Assembly (NCBI GenBank): GCA_963971305.1 | Contig: OZ020309.1 | Span: forward strand, 12,641,001 to 12,705,000 | Length of the DNA: 64,000 nt | Direction of reading: 5' to 3' | Origin: Arcuatula senhousia | Lineage: Eukaryota; Mollusca; Bivalvia; Mytilida; Mytilidae | In this document: positions 51,301 through 64,000 of the stretch, one piece after another | Layout: each line of letters starts with the position of its first letter | How positions within the stretch are numbered: position 1 is the stretch's first letter | Translations under genes and position numbers: made by a program | The notes under the pieces: model-generated | Told to the model about the DNA's origin: nothing | Database searches by the model: none | Seen by the model: the letters and a program-made list of their open reading frames with translations, nothing else

Positions 51301-54300
51301 TCGTTCATGCATAAAATAAAGGTCACAGTGACCTGATTAATGGGTGGTGTAGCCCTACCCAAGACCCATCTGGTGGTGAAATATCATTGACCCCCAACAT
51401 TTGGTATCCGAGTAATGTACCTTAACCAAGAACTTAACCAAAGTGTAACAGACGGACGTTCGTACGTACGGACGGACAGACAAGGGTAAAACTATATGTC
51501 TGATCTGATCCACATACGTGGTCGGGCCATAGAAATATAGAACCGGATTTCATCGCTGCCAAAACAGATAGGAAGATGGCAGCGGACCCCAATGTTGATT
51601 GTGCAATTTAAATGACATTGGGGATGAATACCATTTTATTATGAAATGTAATATTTTATAAAGATAGAAACATATGTTACCACAATTTTGTCATTTAAAA
51701 CCTAACACGTCAGTGAAGTTCACTCATATTAGCATTCTTAATTGTTTGTCAAAATTTCACACATAATTGTAATTGTAAGTTTGTATTGTTTTTATTTTCT
51801 TATGAGAATAAAGTATTCTTCATACTACTTTTATATAAAAATTGGCTGAACTTAACACAAAATATGTTTTGAAGTATTCTTTTGTTTTTGAAAATTAAAT
51901 GTCTACTATATAAAGAATGTTTTATAACCTATGTTTACCCCCCCCCCCCTACCTCCCCCAAAAGGTTTTAAAGTTGCTTACGTTCACAAAACATGCTTTC
52001 AAGTTCTTTCGTGGCAAAAATGTATTTTTTAAAAGAATGTTTTTTAGTTGCCTATAAAAATAAGTTACTTATGACCATGTACTCATATAAAAACAACAAC
52101 AAAAGAATGATTTGAAACGGATGAAGCATTTTAGGTTATCATCTGGAAACCACGGATGACAGACACACGGACAGATAAACGAACAACGAACCCAACGAAC
52201 CTAGAGCTCGTAACTTAGTGTGGACGGGTACCTTCTTAAATAACTAAATGATAAATTATATTGTTGTAGAGTCGGAGTGGGTGGAATCGATAAATTACCA
52301 AATCCAAAGAGAAAGAGCACATTTAACAATGCTGAAAGAGAATAGGAAGGCGTATGGAGATATGGTCATACAACTGAGAGAGTAAGAGCCATAAATTACA
52401 CGTTATTAATGATAATTTATGCTTTATTTGTTTTTCATGATTTTATAAATATGCACATATCATTCCCTTGTAAATCGCCTTCAGCTGTGAAAAGAGTTAA
52501 AACATGCTATGCATATAGGAGGGGAATGTCATTTGTTAAAACAAGAGTTATTACTAGAGTATGTCTCGTCGGCTGGCATCATCGGAAATACATAGTTATT
52601 CAACTATTCATTCATTAATTCTCGGCATTTTCCAGTGGACCAGTGAGTGAGTCTAGATATCATATAACTTAATATAAAAGACTGAACAAAATATTAATAG
52701 TCATTAAGTGTAGAAATGACATCATCGGCGGTATCCGAAATACCAGACGCCTGGCTATAATATTTTTTTTTCAAGAAATCCATTTTCTGCAAAAGTCTAA
52801 CAAAGAAATTTACAGTCTGAAAAAAAAGACCTAAGTTCACAAAGCCACTGAAGCGTGAACATGGGTTCAAAGTAACACGTAAACCAATACCTCAACAGTC
52901 AACATTCATCGCTATCATAAATACCAGATGCCTGGCTATAATTTTTTTTTCAAGAAATCCATTTTCCGCAAAAGTCTTAAAAAGAAATTTACAGTCTTTA
53001 AAAAGAAATTTATAGTCTGAAAAAAGACCGAAATTTACAAAGCCACTGAAGCGTGAACATGGGTTCAAAGTAACACGTAAACCAATACCTGAACAGTCTG
53101 TATATACCAATTACAAGATGCCTAGCTTTTCAAGTAATTCATTTTCCACAAAACTATTGCAAAGACGTTTACGGCCTGAAAAAGGCCTTAGTTCACAAAG
53201 TTTCTGAAACGTGAAAATGATGTCAAGGTCACATGGCCTGGTAATGGACCTCAACTGTCTGTGCACCAAATATCAGATGCCTAGCTATTATAGTTTTCAA
53301 GAAATTCATTTTCCACAAAAGTCTTACAAAGAAGTTTTCGGTCTGAAAAAAAAGACCTAAGTTTACAAAGTCACAAGAGCATGAAATGGGGTCAGGGTCA
53401 CACGGCATGGTGACAGTTGCGTAGACCATAACCTTAACTTAATTTTCCACAAAATTCCTACAAAAAAGTTTACGCCGCCTCCACCGGAAAGTTATACCTA
53501 TGTCTCGCCTTCCGCGACTATTCGTCCCAGGCGAGACAAAAACGATAAAATGTCTATCTACATGTACACAACTTACTTGTGATTATTGAACCATTTTGAC
53601 TTTTTTATCACTTGGCAACGGTAACCTTTTGACGGGCTTTTGTTGCTATTGTTGTTGACATTTTCAATAATGCCCGCTTTTGTTTGTTCTTGAATCCCAA
53701 CACATTTTCGGTAACCGCTAAATTTGAACAACAAGGAGTATATTGAAAAAAAAATTGTAATTTTTATGAATTTTAGACTTGAAAATAACATGAAAGAAAA
53801 ATCGACTGAATTAGAATCCATAGAATCAGCATACGAAAAGTTGAAAGAAGAATGCCACAAAATCCAAGAAACAATTACGAAGGACAGTGAGGTAAGTCAC
53901 ACAGTTTTTGTGCATTTTTGGTCGGATTTCACGGAGTTAAAAATCCTGGTTATAAAGTGGTGAATGGTGGGTGGGGAAGAAATTTTCGCAACAGTTTTCT
54001 CTGCAACTACTTATCACAGCAACTTGATTTTTGGTTAATTTACAGCATCAGGGTGGGGTCCCATAACGCAGGATTCAATTTCAGGTCTGTTGCTCACTTA
54101 CTTCCTGTTAAACGAAATCAGGCTTTGACTTTCACATTTTTTATTCTTTCTTTAGAAATAAAAAAAGGAGACATTTGTAAACGAAGAAATTATTTTCGAT
54201 TTAAAATAAGCATAAGCGCTCTTATTTATGTCTTTCAGATGTAATCTTATCTTAATGATTTTATAGATTTAAGTTTGTAATACTTTTATAAGAATTCAAT

Positions 54301-57300
54301 GAATATTTAGCCTGTCTATACAATCGGAAATTTAGCAGAGCAAAAATATCCACTATTTTTTTTTCTTCAGAAATTCGATAAGAAGATAATTAAGTTTGAG
54401 GATATGTTGTTTTCCACATCAAACAAAGAAGTCGAATTGAAGGAAAGAGGTGAAAAACTTAGAGCTTTAGAAAGAAAATACGAAAAACACAGGACTCAAT
54501 ATGAAGACAAAACAACAGATTTGGTTGAGGTAAGTATAAATGTTAGTATAAAAGAGGATGCAAAAAAGGTTAGAATAAACTACCGAGCTGGGATAATCAA
54601 TCTAAAATTTCCCGGAAGAAAGACAAAACAAAACAAAGCCACACCTTAGAAATTCAAGATCCTAATGGTCCTGGCTTGAATTGGTACAGGCAAGTTAAAA
54701 ACAGATCAACAAATATACTTTGATCGAAAAAAGCAACAACAAAAAATACTAAACAGGCTCATTTAAAAATCATTCATAAATGCAACAATCATTACAGTTT
54801 GTAATATGATGATTCGGTTTTCTTATTACAGAAATCTGACGAAATTTTTACCAAATTTGAAGAAAAAGAAAGAGAAAAGACAACCACACTTGTACAAACT
54901 TGGCACAGTACCCAGGACTACCTGTCACGTCACTTTGAAGCATACATGGAGGCAATGGAGGCAACAAGGAACCAAGGCATGTTAGACGACATAAACGTGG
55001 AAGGGCTGGTTCACAGGGAAAAGACAAATCGAGAACAGAAGACGAGAATCTTAAAATTTAGAGTAAGTATATAAAATGGAATAAATAATAAAATATATAC
55101 AATTTTTGTGTTTGTTCAATTTGTTTTAAATCCCAGTGGTATTTTTTGTCTTTGCATACAAGGCAAAAAGATAAAGTTACTTTCACATTTTATGCACTTT
55201 TCACCGTATGTATAACCCCCTCTGTTTGTCACGTGCACAGGAGCTACATGAATGCAGTCACTCATTTGAGACGGATCTTTTGAAAAACAAAGACCCTGAA
55301 ATTTAAGAATTTGAACATTCCAAGTTCTGCAAATCTCAAAATATATGTTGTTGCTTTCGTCATGTTGAAACGCCAACATGTAAATACACACGGAGACGGC
55401 CACTCCCGACGCCACCCACTGTACATGTAGTGCCACCAACACGTTGTTGGGACGAGGAGGCACCATCTACATCTGGTCACAGACCAGTTTTTGCCGAGAC
55501 AGTCAAAGAATAACGTGTTCAAAATGGTAAAGGCTAGTCATTTTTAGATTTCCAGGTTATTTTTTAATCATGATCTACCCGTTTATATTTTGCTTTTTTT
55601 AATTTTACAGAAAAGCTCACAAATCTTAGAAGGTAATTCTACCGTTAAACAATATCTCGATGCCCTCGCCAACGAAACAACAGAAAACCAAGAATCAGCT
55701 GTAGAGAACACAGCAAACGACAATGAAGACAAACAACCCGAAGCAGAACAAACCCAACAACATCAACAGCAAGACCAACCATCACCACCACCACCAACAG
55801 CAGCAAGTGTAACAAGTGGAACTTCAAAGGGAAAAGGAAAGCTAAAGAAAGGAAAGCAAAAGCCCAAAACTAATGAGGAGGAAGTTACTTACGTAACACA
55901 TCTTAATCTGGAAGGTACTTATTTAATTTGATCAGAGATATGCATGTTTGAAATATAACAAAAAATGTACTGCAAGGAAAAAGAGAGAAATCAAATGCAA
56001 AGAAAGGACTATAGGTATCATTGACAGCTTAACTGTTGTCTGTGTTTTTGTTATCGGTTGTTCGGTTTGTTTTCGTCTTGTTTTTAAGATTTAAAACTAT
56101 TGAATGCACCATTGGCATTCCTTTGCTGCTGTCATTCATTTTGAAGTACACTTGTCGATCTATTTATGGTTATTATTTATTTTTGTATTATTTTCCTAAG
56201 TCTTGCATTTAACATGCGAAAATTGAAGTCTACATCATATATAGTTTGCGCTTTATTGTCTACATGATGTCATATATATATATTCTACTTTTTTGTTTGT
56301 CTTAGCTAGTAAACATGTTTCATTTATTGTAATAAGATCTTAGTTCCGATGAGGAAAGTGCTAAACCAATTGATGAGTACAGCCGAAACAACAAAAAGAT
56401 GAACATGAAAAGACCATTTAAGGATGAGATGCCATCTACCAGTGGCTATAAAAGACCCGTATCTACAGGTGCAGTAGTTGAAAAAGGTAACCATGAGAAA
56501 TTAGAAAAGGTAATCATGAGAAATCATGAAAAATTAGAAAAGGTAACCATGAGAAATTAGAAAAGGTAACCATGAGAAATTAGAAAAGGTAATCATGAGA
56601 AATTAGAAAAGGTAATCATGAGAAATTAGAAAAGGTAATCAAGAAAATTGAAGTCGAAAATTTTTTGTTGTTTTTATTTTTCGTTTGCCTGTTTTTTTAG
56701 AAAGTATATAAGAAATGTGTCACACGAAATGAAAACAATTGAAACAAAATATAGAAAAAAAATCATAACTTTTGAAATTTCGAGCTGGAATTTGTGATCA
56801 AGATGATCAGTACAATTAATACAATCTGAAATAAACTGTATCTTTTTCTTTTTATTTAAGCAGAATCCTCTAAAAACGAAGACAAGCTTTCAAAGGTCTC
56901 GAAAACTCAAGCCACTCGTCGACCACTCCCCATGCCACCCACTGTAGTACCACCAACACGTTGCTGGGACGAGGAGGCACCATCTACATCTGGTCACAGA
57001 CCAGTCTTTGCCGAGACAGTCAAAGAACAACGTGTTCAAAATGGTAAAAGCTTGTCATTTTAAGATTTCCAGGTTATTTTTCAATCAAAATATGCATGTT
57101 TACCTTATTTCTTAAAATAAATGCGCATAATTCAATAGATTTGTTTGAATAAGATGAGCGTGGTGTTGCATGGTTGTTAGCTTCTAATACTAATAGGATG
57201 ACTCCGGGAGGATGACCAATGCTTTGTATAGTACTGTTCCTTTTTAAATAGACATTGTGAAGACATGGACAATGCATTGACAAAAACTTTAAAATGGTTA

Positions 57301-58732
57301 AGTGTTCACAGCCTCTTGATGCAGCATTAGGATATGGCTGGTTTCCATATCGTGAGATACATTGTCGCTCACCATTTTCATTAAATGAAAACCGATCATT
57401 TTTCTTAGATAGATGCTTTACGTCATGTTCTTAATATTTTAGGCCGAATCCCCACAGTGCTTTCTGGTGAAGTAACAAATGATGACGACGAATTCGAATC
57501 ATATAAAACCAAAGTGAAGCGGGCACACAAGAAGGAGAGGGATTGTGAAATGTCTGTAAAGAAAGGTAACTCTCATAGTAATCAATTAGTATTCGTTGTT
57601 TGATATTTTATACTGTAGCGGATCCAGAAATTTTCAAACAGGAGGCGCCGCACTAAAACAATCTTGGACCTCTTGTTTTATACCGAAACGGGAGGGCGCG
57701 CGACCGGCACGTCGGTTCAAACTTTTAAAACGCCTTTGTTACGTTTAATCAATTGACAAGAGATCTTTCGAAAATACATTGAACTATTCCACAAAAGTAT
57801 CCCCAAGAACAAAAGCATTTTCACTTTACTACCAAAACTTTAAGCATCGATGTTGGAAAACGAAAAAAGAACAAAATAATTGTCTATTCGAGAAATGTGT
57901 TTGAATCAAATACATTCAAAAGTAATCAAACAAGAACGGAATTCCTGGGTTCCTTGCCGAGTGGAGAAAACAAATTAAGTCAGCCCGCTTAACATGAAGT
58001 AGATAAGCGACAGACCTGAAAACACATTCCACCATATGAGACCCCTACCTCTGCATACCAAATATCTAAAGTATATGAATAGTAATAGCTGAGAAATCTG
58101 TTACGAAAAATCTCCATTTTTGACCCTTAAAAAATTCTAAGTCGGCTAGTTAAACAGGAATTAAATAGACAGACCTGGAACCGCATCCCACCATATGGGA
58201 CCCTACATTATGCTGCATACCAAATATCAAAAGCCTACGAATAGTAATAGCTGAGAAATCTGCTACGAAAATTTTTTCCATTTTTGACCCTTAAAAATTC
58301 TAAGTTGGCTCATCAAACAGGAAGTAGGTAAGCGACAGACCTGGAAACGCACCCAACCATTTTGGGCCCCTTCCTGAAGCTGCATACCAAATATCAAAAG
58401 CCTACGATTAATAATTTCTGAGAAATCTGTTAAAAAAAGTAACAGACGGACGGACGGATACCGGCATTTCTATGTTCTCCCTCCGCGTTGCCCCGGGGGA
58501 CAAAAAAAATACTAGAAGATATTTTTTTGTGATTGATTCGCACAAACCAGAAAACGCACGAGAACATTTTTTAACGTTAATGCATTGAATGCATAATTTA
58601 GCATAAAATGTGTATTTTACAGGTGACAAAATAACAGTAATTGCTCGCCCTGAAAATGGATACGTAATGGCTAGGAAGAAATCATTGATGAGGAACCAAA
58701 AAGAAGGATTGATTCCAGTCTGGACCATCTGA
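48387..58732 (+). CDS. Coiled-coil protein with C-terminal SH3, eleven exons
   Basis: Exons: 48387-48439, 50612-50742, 52270-52381, 53777-53891, 54371-54529, 54832-55062, 55611-55914, 56337-56486, 56864-57043, 57443-57565, 58623-58732. They join at GT/AG sites in frame to 555 codons. I do not recognise a named orthologue. Residues about 18-61 start LKFWKKFHEIRVNGYTKF. About 65-265 are highly charged and heptad-like (coiled coil, e.g. LKERGEKLRALERKYEKH). Residues about 285-355 are Q/P/T-rich, then lysine-rich (GKGKLKKGKQK). Exon 9 has RRPLPMPP, a class I SH3 ligand. The last 60 residues fit an SH3 fold: ERDCEMSVKKGDKITVIARP, GYVMARK and KEGLIPVW. An elongated helical region followed by SH3 recalls BAR/F-BAR-SH3 membrane adaptors, but a true BAR domain is unproven. 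The start is the first ATG before the first donor; only a cDNA would confirm it. Confidence 0.85.
49060..50016 (-). pseudogene. LINE C-terminal part, frameshifted, in intron 1
   Basis: On the minus strand a frame starting near 50016 reads ACNIAGKIELGRLPLESFIK and then LLKEAYNVNKCLHAEG. It ends at 49696, and a second frame from 49683 continues RQMITKLRVSDHSLNIEQGR, YIPRCQIICSKCQIVEDENI and FFYHA. This order (GRLPL, then R-KLR-S-H-L-IE-GR, then C-C-EDE-HF) is the usual C-terminal region of animal non-LTR retrotransposon proteins. The break between 49683 and 49696 is a frameshift or stop. The 3' tail (49070-49130) contains ATAAAG next to GACCCATAAGGGTGTAACTG. Confidence 0.65.
50300..50585 (+). 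repeat. Dispersed repeat shared with 6825-7230
   Basis: ATGGTCGATATCCTTGGTGC and TTCAAATGCTGCTGATGAGAG occur in the same order and spacing as at 6832 onward. It lies in intron 1 of the coiled-coil/SH3 gene, directly before exon 2. The transposon class is not known. Confidence 0.4.
50895..51535 (+). mobile_element. Tandem-core element, family P7, four cores
   Basis: Cores of about 144-147 bp start with ATCATTGACCC or ATTATTGACCC at about 50949, 51092, 51239 and 51383. Each holds AAGAACTTAACCAAAGT-type and TTCATGCGTAAAATATAGGT boxes and GGTCACAGTGACC, itself a 13-base near-palindrome. The element closes with TTCGTACGTACGGACGGACA and CATACGTGGTCGGGCCATAG. It lies in intron 2 of the coiled-coil/SH3 gene. 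Confidence 0.65.
52550..53545 (+). mobile_element. Tandem-core element, family P3, four cores
   Basis: Opens with AGAGTATGTCTCGTCGGC. Cores marked by CCAGACGCCTGGCTATAAT, CCAGATGCCTGGCTATAAT and TCAGATGCCTAGCTATTAT lie at about 52743, 52925, 53112 and 53274. Boxes GAAGCGTGAACATGGGTTCA and TTCATTTTCCACAAAA repeat between. It closes with ATGTCTCGCCTTCCGCGACT...CCAGGCGAGACAAAAA; GTCTCGCCT and AGGCGAGAC are a 9-bp inverted pair. It lies in intron 3 of the coiled-coil/SH3 gene. Confidence 0.65.
55395..55572 (+). pseudogene. Partial duplicate of exon 9 with a stop codon
   Basis: This copy in intron 6 matches 56922-57085, the 3' two-thirds of exon 9 plus about 45 bp of the following intron, including its donor (AAAATGGTAAA). 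It keeps the reading frame: it encodes RRPLPTPPTV, then PPTRCWDEEAPSTSGHRPV and FAETVKE. A CAA codon (57028-57030 in the parent) has become TAA at 55511-55513. It has a 6-bp in-frame gain near GTACATGTAGTG. The 5' third and acceptor of the parent exon are missing, so splicing of the copy would need a new acceptor. Divergence is only a few percent, so the copy is recent. Confidence 0.85.
56482..56640 (+). repeat. Minisatellite built from the exon 8 splice donor
   Basis: Starting at the real exon 8 junction (56486/56487), a unit of 23 bp (GTAACCATGAGAAATTAGAAAAG) is repeated; one unit is 33 bp. Seven junction-like AAAAG|GTAA(C/T)C sites result. The unit length is not a multiple of three and the third unit brings an in-frame TAG, so use of most distal sites would shift or end the frame. 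The unit's edges coincide with the exon-intron boundary. Confidence 0.9.
57960..58505 (+). mobile_element. Tandem-core element, family P1, three cores
   Basis: Cores begin with AAGTCAGCCCGCTTAACATG, AAGTCGGCTAGTTAAACAGG and AAGTTGGCTCATCAAACAGG at 57977, 58139 and 58302, spaced 162-163 bp. Each has AGCGACAGACCTG-like and CACCATATGGGAC-like boxes. It closes with ACGGACGGACGGATACCGGC and CCGCGTTGCCCCGGGGGACA. It lies in the last intron of the coiled-coil/SH3 gene, 117 bp before exon 11. Confidence 0.65.
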
Positions 58733-59384
58733 ACATTTCAAACAAATCTACTATTATGATCGTATTTTACCTTGAAGATCTATTTTGTTGTATTTTATTA
58801 AAATTCTTTTCACCAGATATTGTTTTATGCAAGATCACAAGCCACTGTTACAGTAAAGGCTATAGGCAGTGATATACTAGCAGTATGATAATTTTAAAAG
58901 AAATCAAATTCACACAGAGCCTACAATACATTGTATGTACAAGAACACCACGTCGTTGTGTGACCCAAAAGGGACAATTTCAGTACAACAATTACAAATG
59001 TATGTGTAAAAAAGCCTCTTAAAATATTGTTACAGGATTGTCAGTCGCCATTTGTTACAAAAAGCAACTAAAAACACGATAAAATGGGTGAGATTTACAA
59101 AGAACACCTGTTGCTGAATCCAATCAAGACGCCAAGTATATCCCAAACACTCTTTGTTAAATAGTTTGCTAAATCCTGACGCTCTCAGTTTTTTTAAAAC
59201 TACAGAAGCTTAGTGATAAATTGCGAAGCTGATGATAGAATTTAATCTAAAAGTCCATTGTTACTAGGCAGCAGCGCGAAATTGTGACGTCGTGGCTTGT
59301 ATTTGTTTTCAAAAATCTCTGAAGCAATGCTGAATCGTGGCATGTAGGCAAAAAAAAAGAACCTTTTTATAAGAAGCAGTGCTA

Positions 59385-59836
59385 AAGTTTGATGGAAAAG
59401 CGTGAACTTTATTCCAAGAACGTAGTTTGATGGAAAAGCATGAACTTTATTCCAAGAACGTAGTTTGATGGAATAGCGTGAACTTTATTCCAAGAACGAA
59501 GTTTAATGGAAAAGCGTGAGCTTTATTCCAAGAACGAAGTTTGATGGAAAAGCGTGAACTTTATTCCAAGAACGTAGTTTGATGGAAAAGCGTGAACTTT
59601 ATTCCAAGAACGAAGTTTGATGGAAAAGTGTGAAATTTATTCCAAGAACGAAGTTTGATGGAAAAGCGTGAACTTTATTCCAAGATACATTTAAGGTTAG
59701 GGTTAGTACAAAATTATTCAAATAGGGTTATGGTCAATGAAAACACAAAATAAAGAACTAAGTTTGATGGAAAAGCGTGAAATTTATTCCAAGAACGAAG
59801 TTTGATGGAAAAGCGTGAACTTTATTCCAAGAACGT
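59385..59836 (+). repeat. 38-bp minisatellite, eight plus two units
   Basis: The unit contains AGTTTGATGGAAAAGCGTGA and ACTTTATTCCAAGAACG, 38 bp long. Eight units run from about 59385 to 59685 and two more from about 59758 to 59836. The 70-bp gap contains AAGGTTAGGGTTAG, two telomere-like TTAGGG steps. The units differ by single bases (AGCA for AGCG, GAATAG for GAAAAG, AAATTT for AACTTT). It lies between the convergent coiled-coil/SH3 and sulfotransferase genes. Confidence 0.9.
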
Positions 59837-59978
59837 CAGTTTAAGTAGCGTTGCCATATATATAGACAGTGAATGTAACAAATTGAAAAATAGTTTGATG
59901 CTTGGTTCATCTATTTAGAAACCCTTTTGTTTGTCAGACAAATGTAGTGTTTTACATTGTAGTCAATGTTCACAACTG

Positions 59979-59984
59979 TTTATT
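59979..59984 (-). terminator. Poly(A) signal of the sulfotransferase gene
   Basis: AATAAA on the minus strand, 22 bases after the stop codon at 60006. No other hexamer lies closer, so this is the likely signal; it implies a very short 3' UTR. Confidence 0.5.
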
Positions 59985-60005
59985 AAGAATTATGACATCT
60001 TTCAA

Positions 60006-62641
<2,636 letters not shown>

Positions 62642-63150
62642 CTTTCTGAAAGATATAAAATTTAATGCTTACACATTGCCAGGTTTGGTATTAAAAATAT
62701 ACGAATTTCGGAGGTACAACGTATTTTGTTTTCGGTCTTTTTGTATGATTGTCGACTTTTTTAATTCGGGATACGGTAACTTGTTAGTAAATCAAAGTTT
62801 CAAAATAGTGGCTTTAACCGAAGATGCACGACCTCGTTTGCGATAAATTCTATACAAACCAAAGCAATCACAAGCTTAATTCCTGAAATCTGTTCAAATC
62901 GCTTACCTGACACATAATGATAACATTTTTACATCTAGAAAATTGATGATGCAGAATTGTTTTTTTTTCTAGAACACCCATTAAAACAAAGATATCAAAA
63001 ATATCTACTCAAATTCATAATAAATCTAAAATATATAGTTATAGATGAATCGAAAAATGGTTTAAAGATAGAAATGGCCGGATTTTGTTTTACAGAAATC
63101 AGGTAAGCGACAGACCTGCAATCGGGATCCTATAGTTGATGATGGTATGG
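62642..63150. other. Upstream region of the sulfotransferase gene
   Basis: The probable 5' UTR intron and promoter of the minus-strand sulfotransferase gene lie here; I cannot place the first exon or a promoter. Near 63095-63125 a short P1-like block (CAGGTAAGCGACAGACCTGC) begins the next repeat. Confidence 0.35.
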
Positions 63151-63154
63151 GACT

Positions 63155-63705
63155 TCATATCATGATGCCCACTTATAGGGATAACAGCCCCTAAATTAAC
63201 ATGTTTTCATGTTTTTTGCCTATAGAATGAAAACTACAGCAGATACAGAAAAGCGGTTGCTTGCTTAAATGTTCAGCTCATTAAGCTTTAAAAATGTCCC
63301 CATAGAGTCAGAGTTGTCAGATTACCCCTTAAAAGAGTTATGGCCCCTAAAATAACATTTTACATTTTTTTTGCCTACAGAATGAAAACTATTGCTGAAA
63401 GAGATAAGCTGTTACTTGCTTAAATTTTCAGCCTAATGAGCTCTTCAAAAGTTACCATAAGATGGAAGTTGTCAGATGACCCGTTATAGGGGTTACACCT
63501 TAAAGGTGAAAACCCCTTATACGGGTAACGGCTCCTTAACGGTGAAAAATAGTGTTTTTTTATTTATAGAATGAAAACTATTGCAGATAGAGAAAAGATT
63601 TTTCTTGCTTAAGACATTCAGCTTATTTGGCTCTACATAAGTATTCATAGGGTTGACATCAAGACCAGGTGAGCGATTCAGGCCCCTGGGAGCTTCTTGT
63701 TAATT
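63155..63705 (-). mobile_element. Tandem-core element, family P5, inverted
   Basis: On the plus strand it ends with AGACCAGGTGAGCGATTCAG and CCCCTGGGAGCTTCTTG, the reverse complement of the P5 opening at 15325. Inside are TATAGAATGAAAACTACAGC, TTGTCAGATTACCCCTTA and AGCTTAATGAGC-like boxes in about three units. The start is diffuse. Confidence 0.55.
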
Positions 63706-64000
63706 TACCAAACAAGATATCTCAGTATAATGAAAATCTGATAATTGCTGTTTGCTGGTATTATCTGATACGGTTAACGCTGGAAATCTGAAAAACATGT
63801 CCCCCTAAAATCCACTGAAAAGAGTTAAGATTTTTTTAATGTTGCTGATAGGAAAAGACATTTTCTCGATTCGAAGTTCGTTCCCGGTTAGTTCGGATAC
63901 ACACATTTATTTTGACCGCGGATTTAACCTAATGTTACTACATGACAACCTATTGTCAATTATGGTTTTTTTTTTACAAAATTTACCAGGATTTCAACAA
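63706..64000. other. Non-coding end of the window
   Basis: No exon or defined repeat is visible up to the cut edge. Confidence 0.3.

Noticed and set aside
55262..55522. Minus-strand frames of 86 and 116 codons over the exon copy
   Set aside because: They are antisense to the exon 9 duplicate; the match to the parent exon is on the plus strand and in its frame.

Overview
The window looks like nuclear DNA from a bivalve mollusc, with a mytilid mussel as the best guess. This is inferred from the AT-rich, intron-rich genes, an intronless 1,149-residue Toll-like receptor with two cysteine clusters, many 'pearl'-type elements (tandem cores of about 145-170 bp with a (GTCC)/(GACG) microsatellite and a hairpin end), and a tRNA-derived SINE. 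No bacterial, organellar or viral genes were seen.

Six protein-coding genes can be supported, and four were joined here from split exons. They are: (1) an intronless Toll-like receptor on the minus strand, 8842-12291; (2) TRAPPC3, minus strand, five exons, 20483-25826, 180 codons, the same length as the human protein; (3) RWDD1, plus strand, seven exons, 26145-36514, 236 codons, whose start codon is only 318 bp from that of TRAPPC3, so the two probably share a divergent promoter; (4) a BTB-BACK protein with a C-terminal jacalin-like lectin fold, one coding exon, minus strand, 43585-45009; (5) an unnamed 555-residue coiled-coil protein with a C-terminal SH3 domain, plus strand, eleven exons, 48387-58732; (6) a cytosolic sulfotransferase of 303 residues, minus strand, five exons, 60006-62641. 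Every exon chain keeps frame across GT/AG junctions.

The rest is mostly repeats: at least seven families of tandem-core pearl/Helitron-like elements, sometimes nested; several small inverted-repeat elements (MITEs); four longer inverted-repeat structures; three LINE 3' fragments; a frameshifted reverse-transcriptase relic of probable Penelope type; one SINE; and micro- and minisatellites. Intron 1 of RWDD1 (4.6 kb) alone holds a LINE tail, a 1.03 kb inverted-repeat element and several MITEs.

The genes are ordinary neighbours rather than a pathway: vesicle tethering (TRAPPC3), an RWD regulator, an innate immune receptor, a lectin-like BTB adaptor, a putative membrane/cytoskeleton adaptor and a sulfotransferase. 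The most unusual points are in the coiled-coil/SH3 gene. A partial copy of exon 9, which encodes a class I SH3 ligand, sits in intron 6 with a stop codon, and the exon 8 splice donor has been amplified into a minisatellite of seven donor-like sites. The BTB-BACK-jacalin fusion is the other main point.
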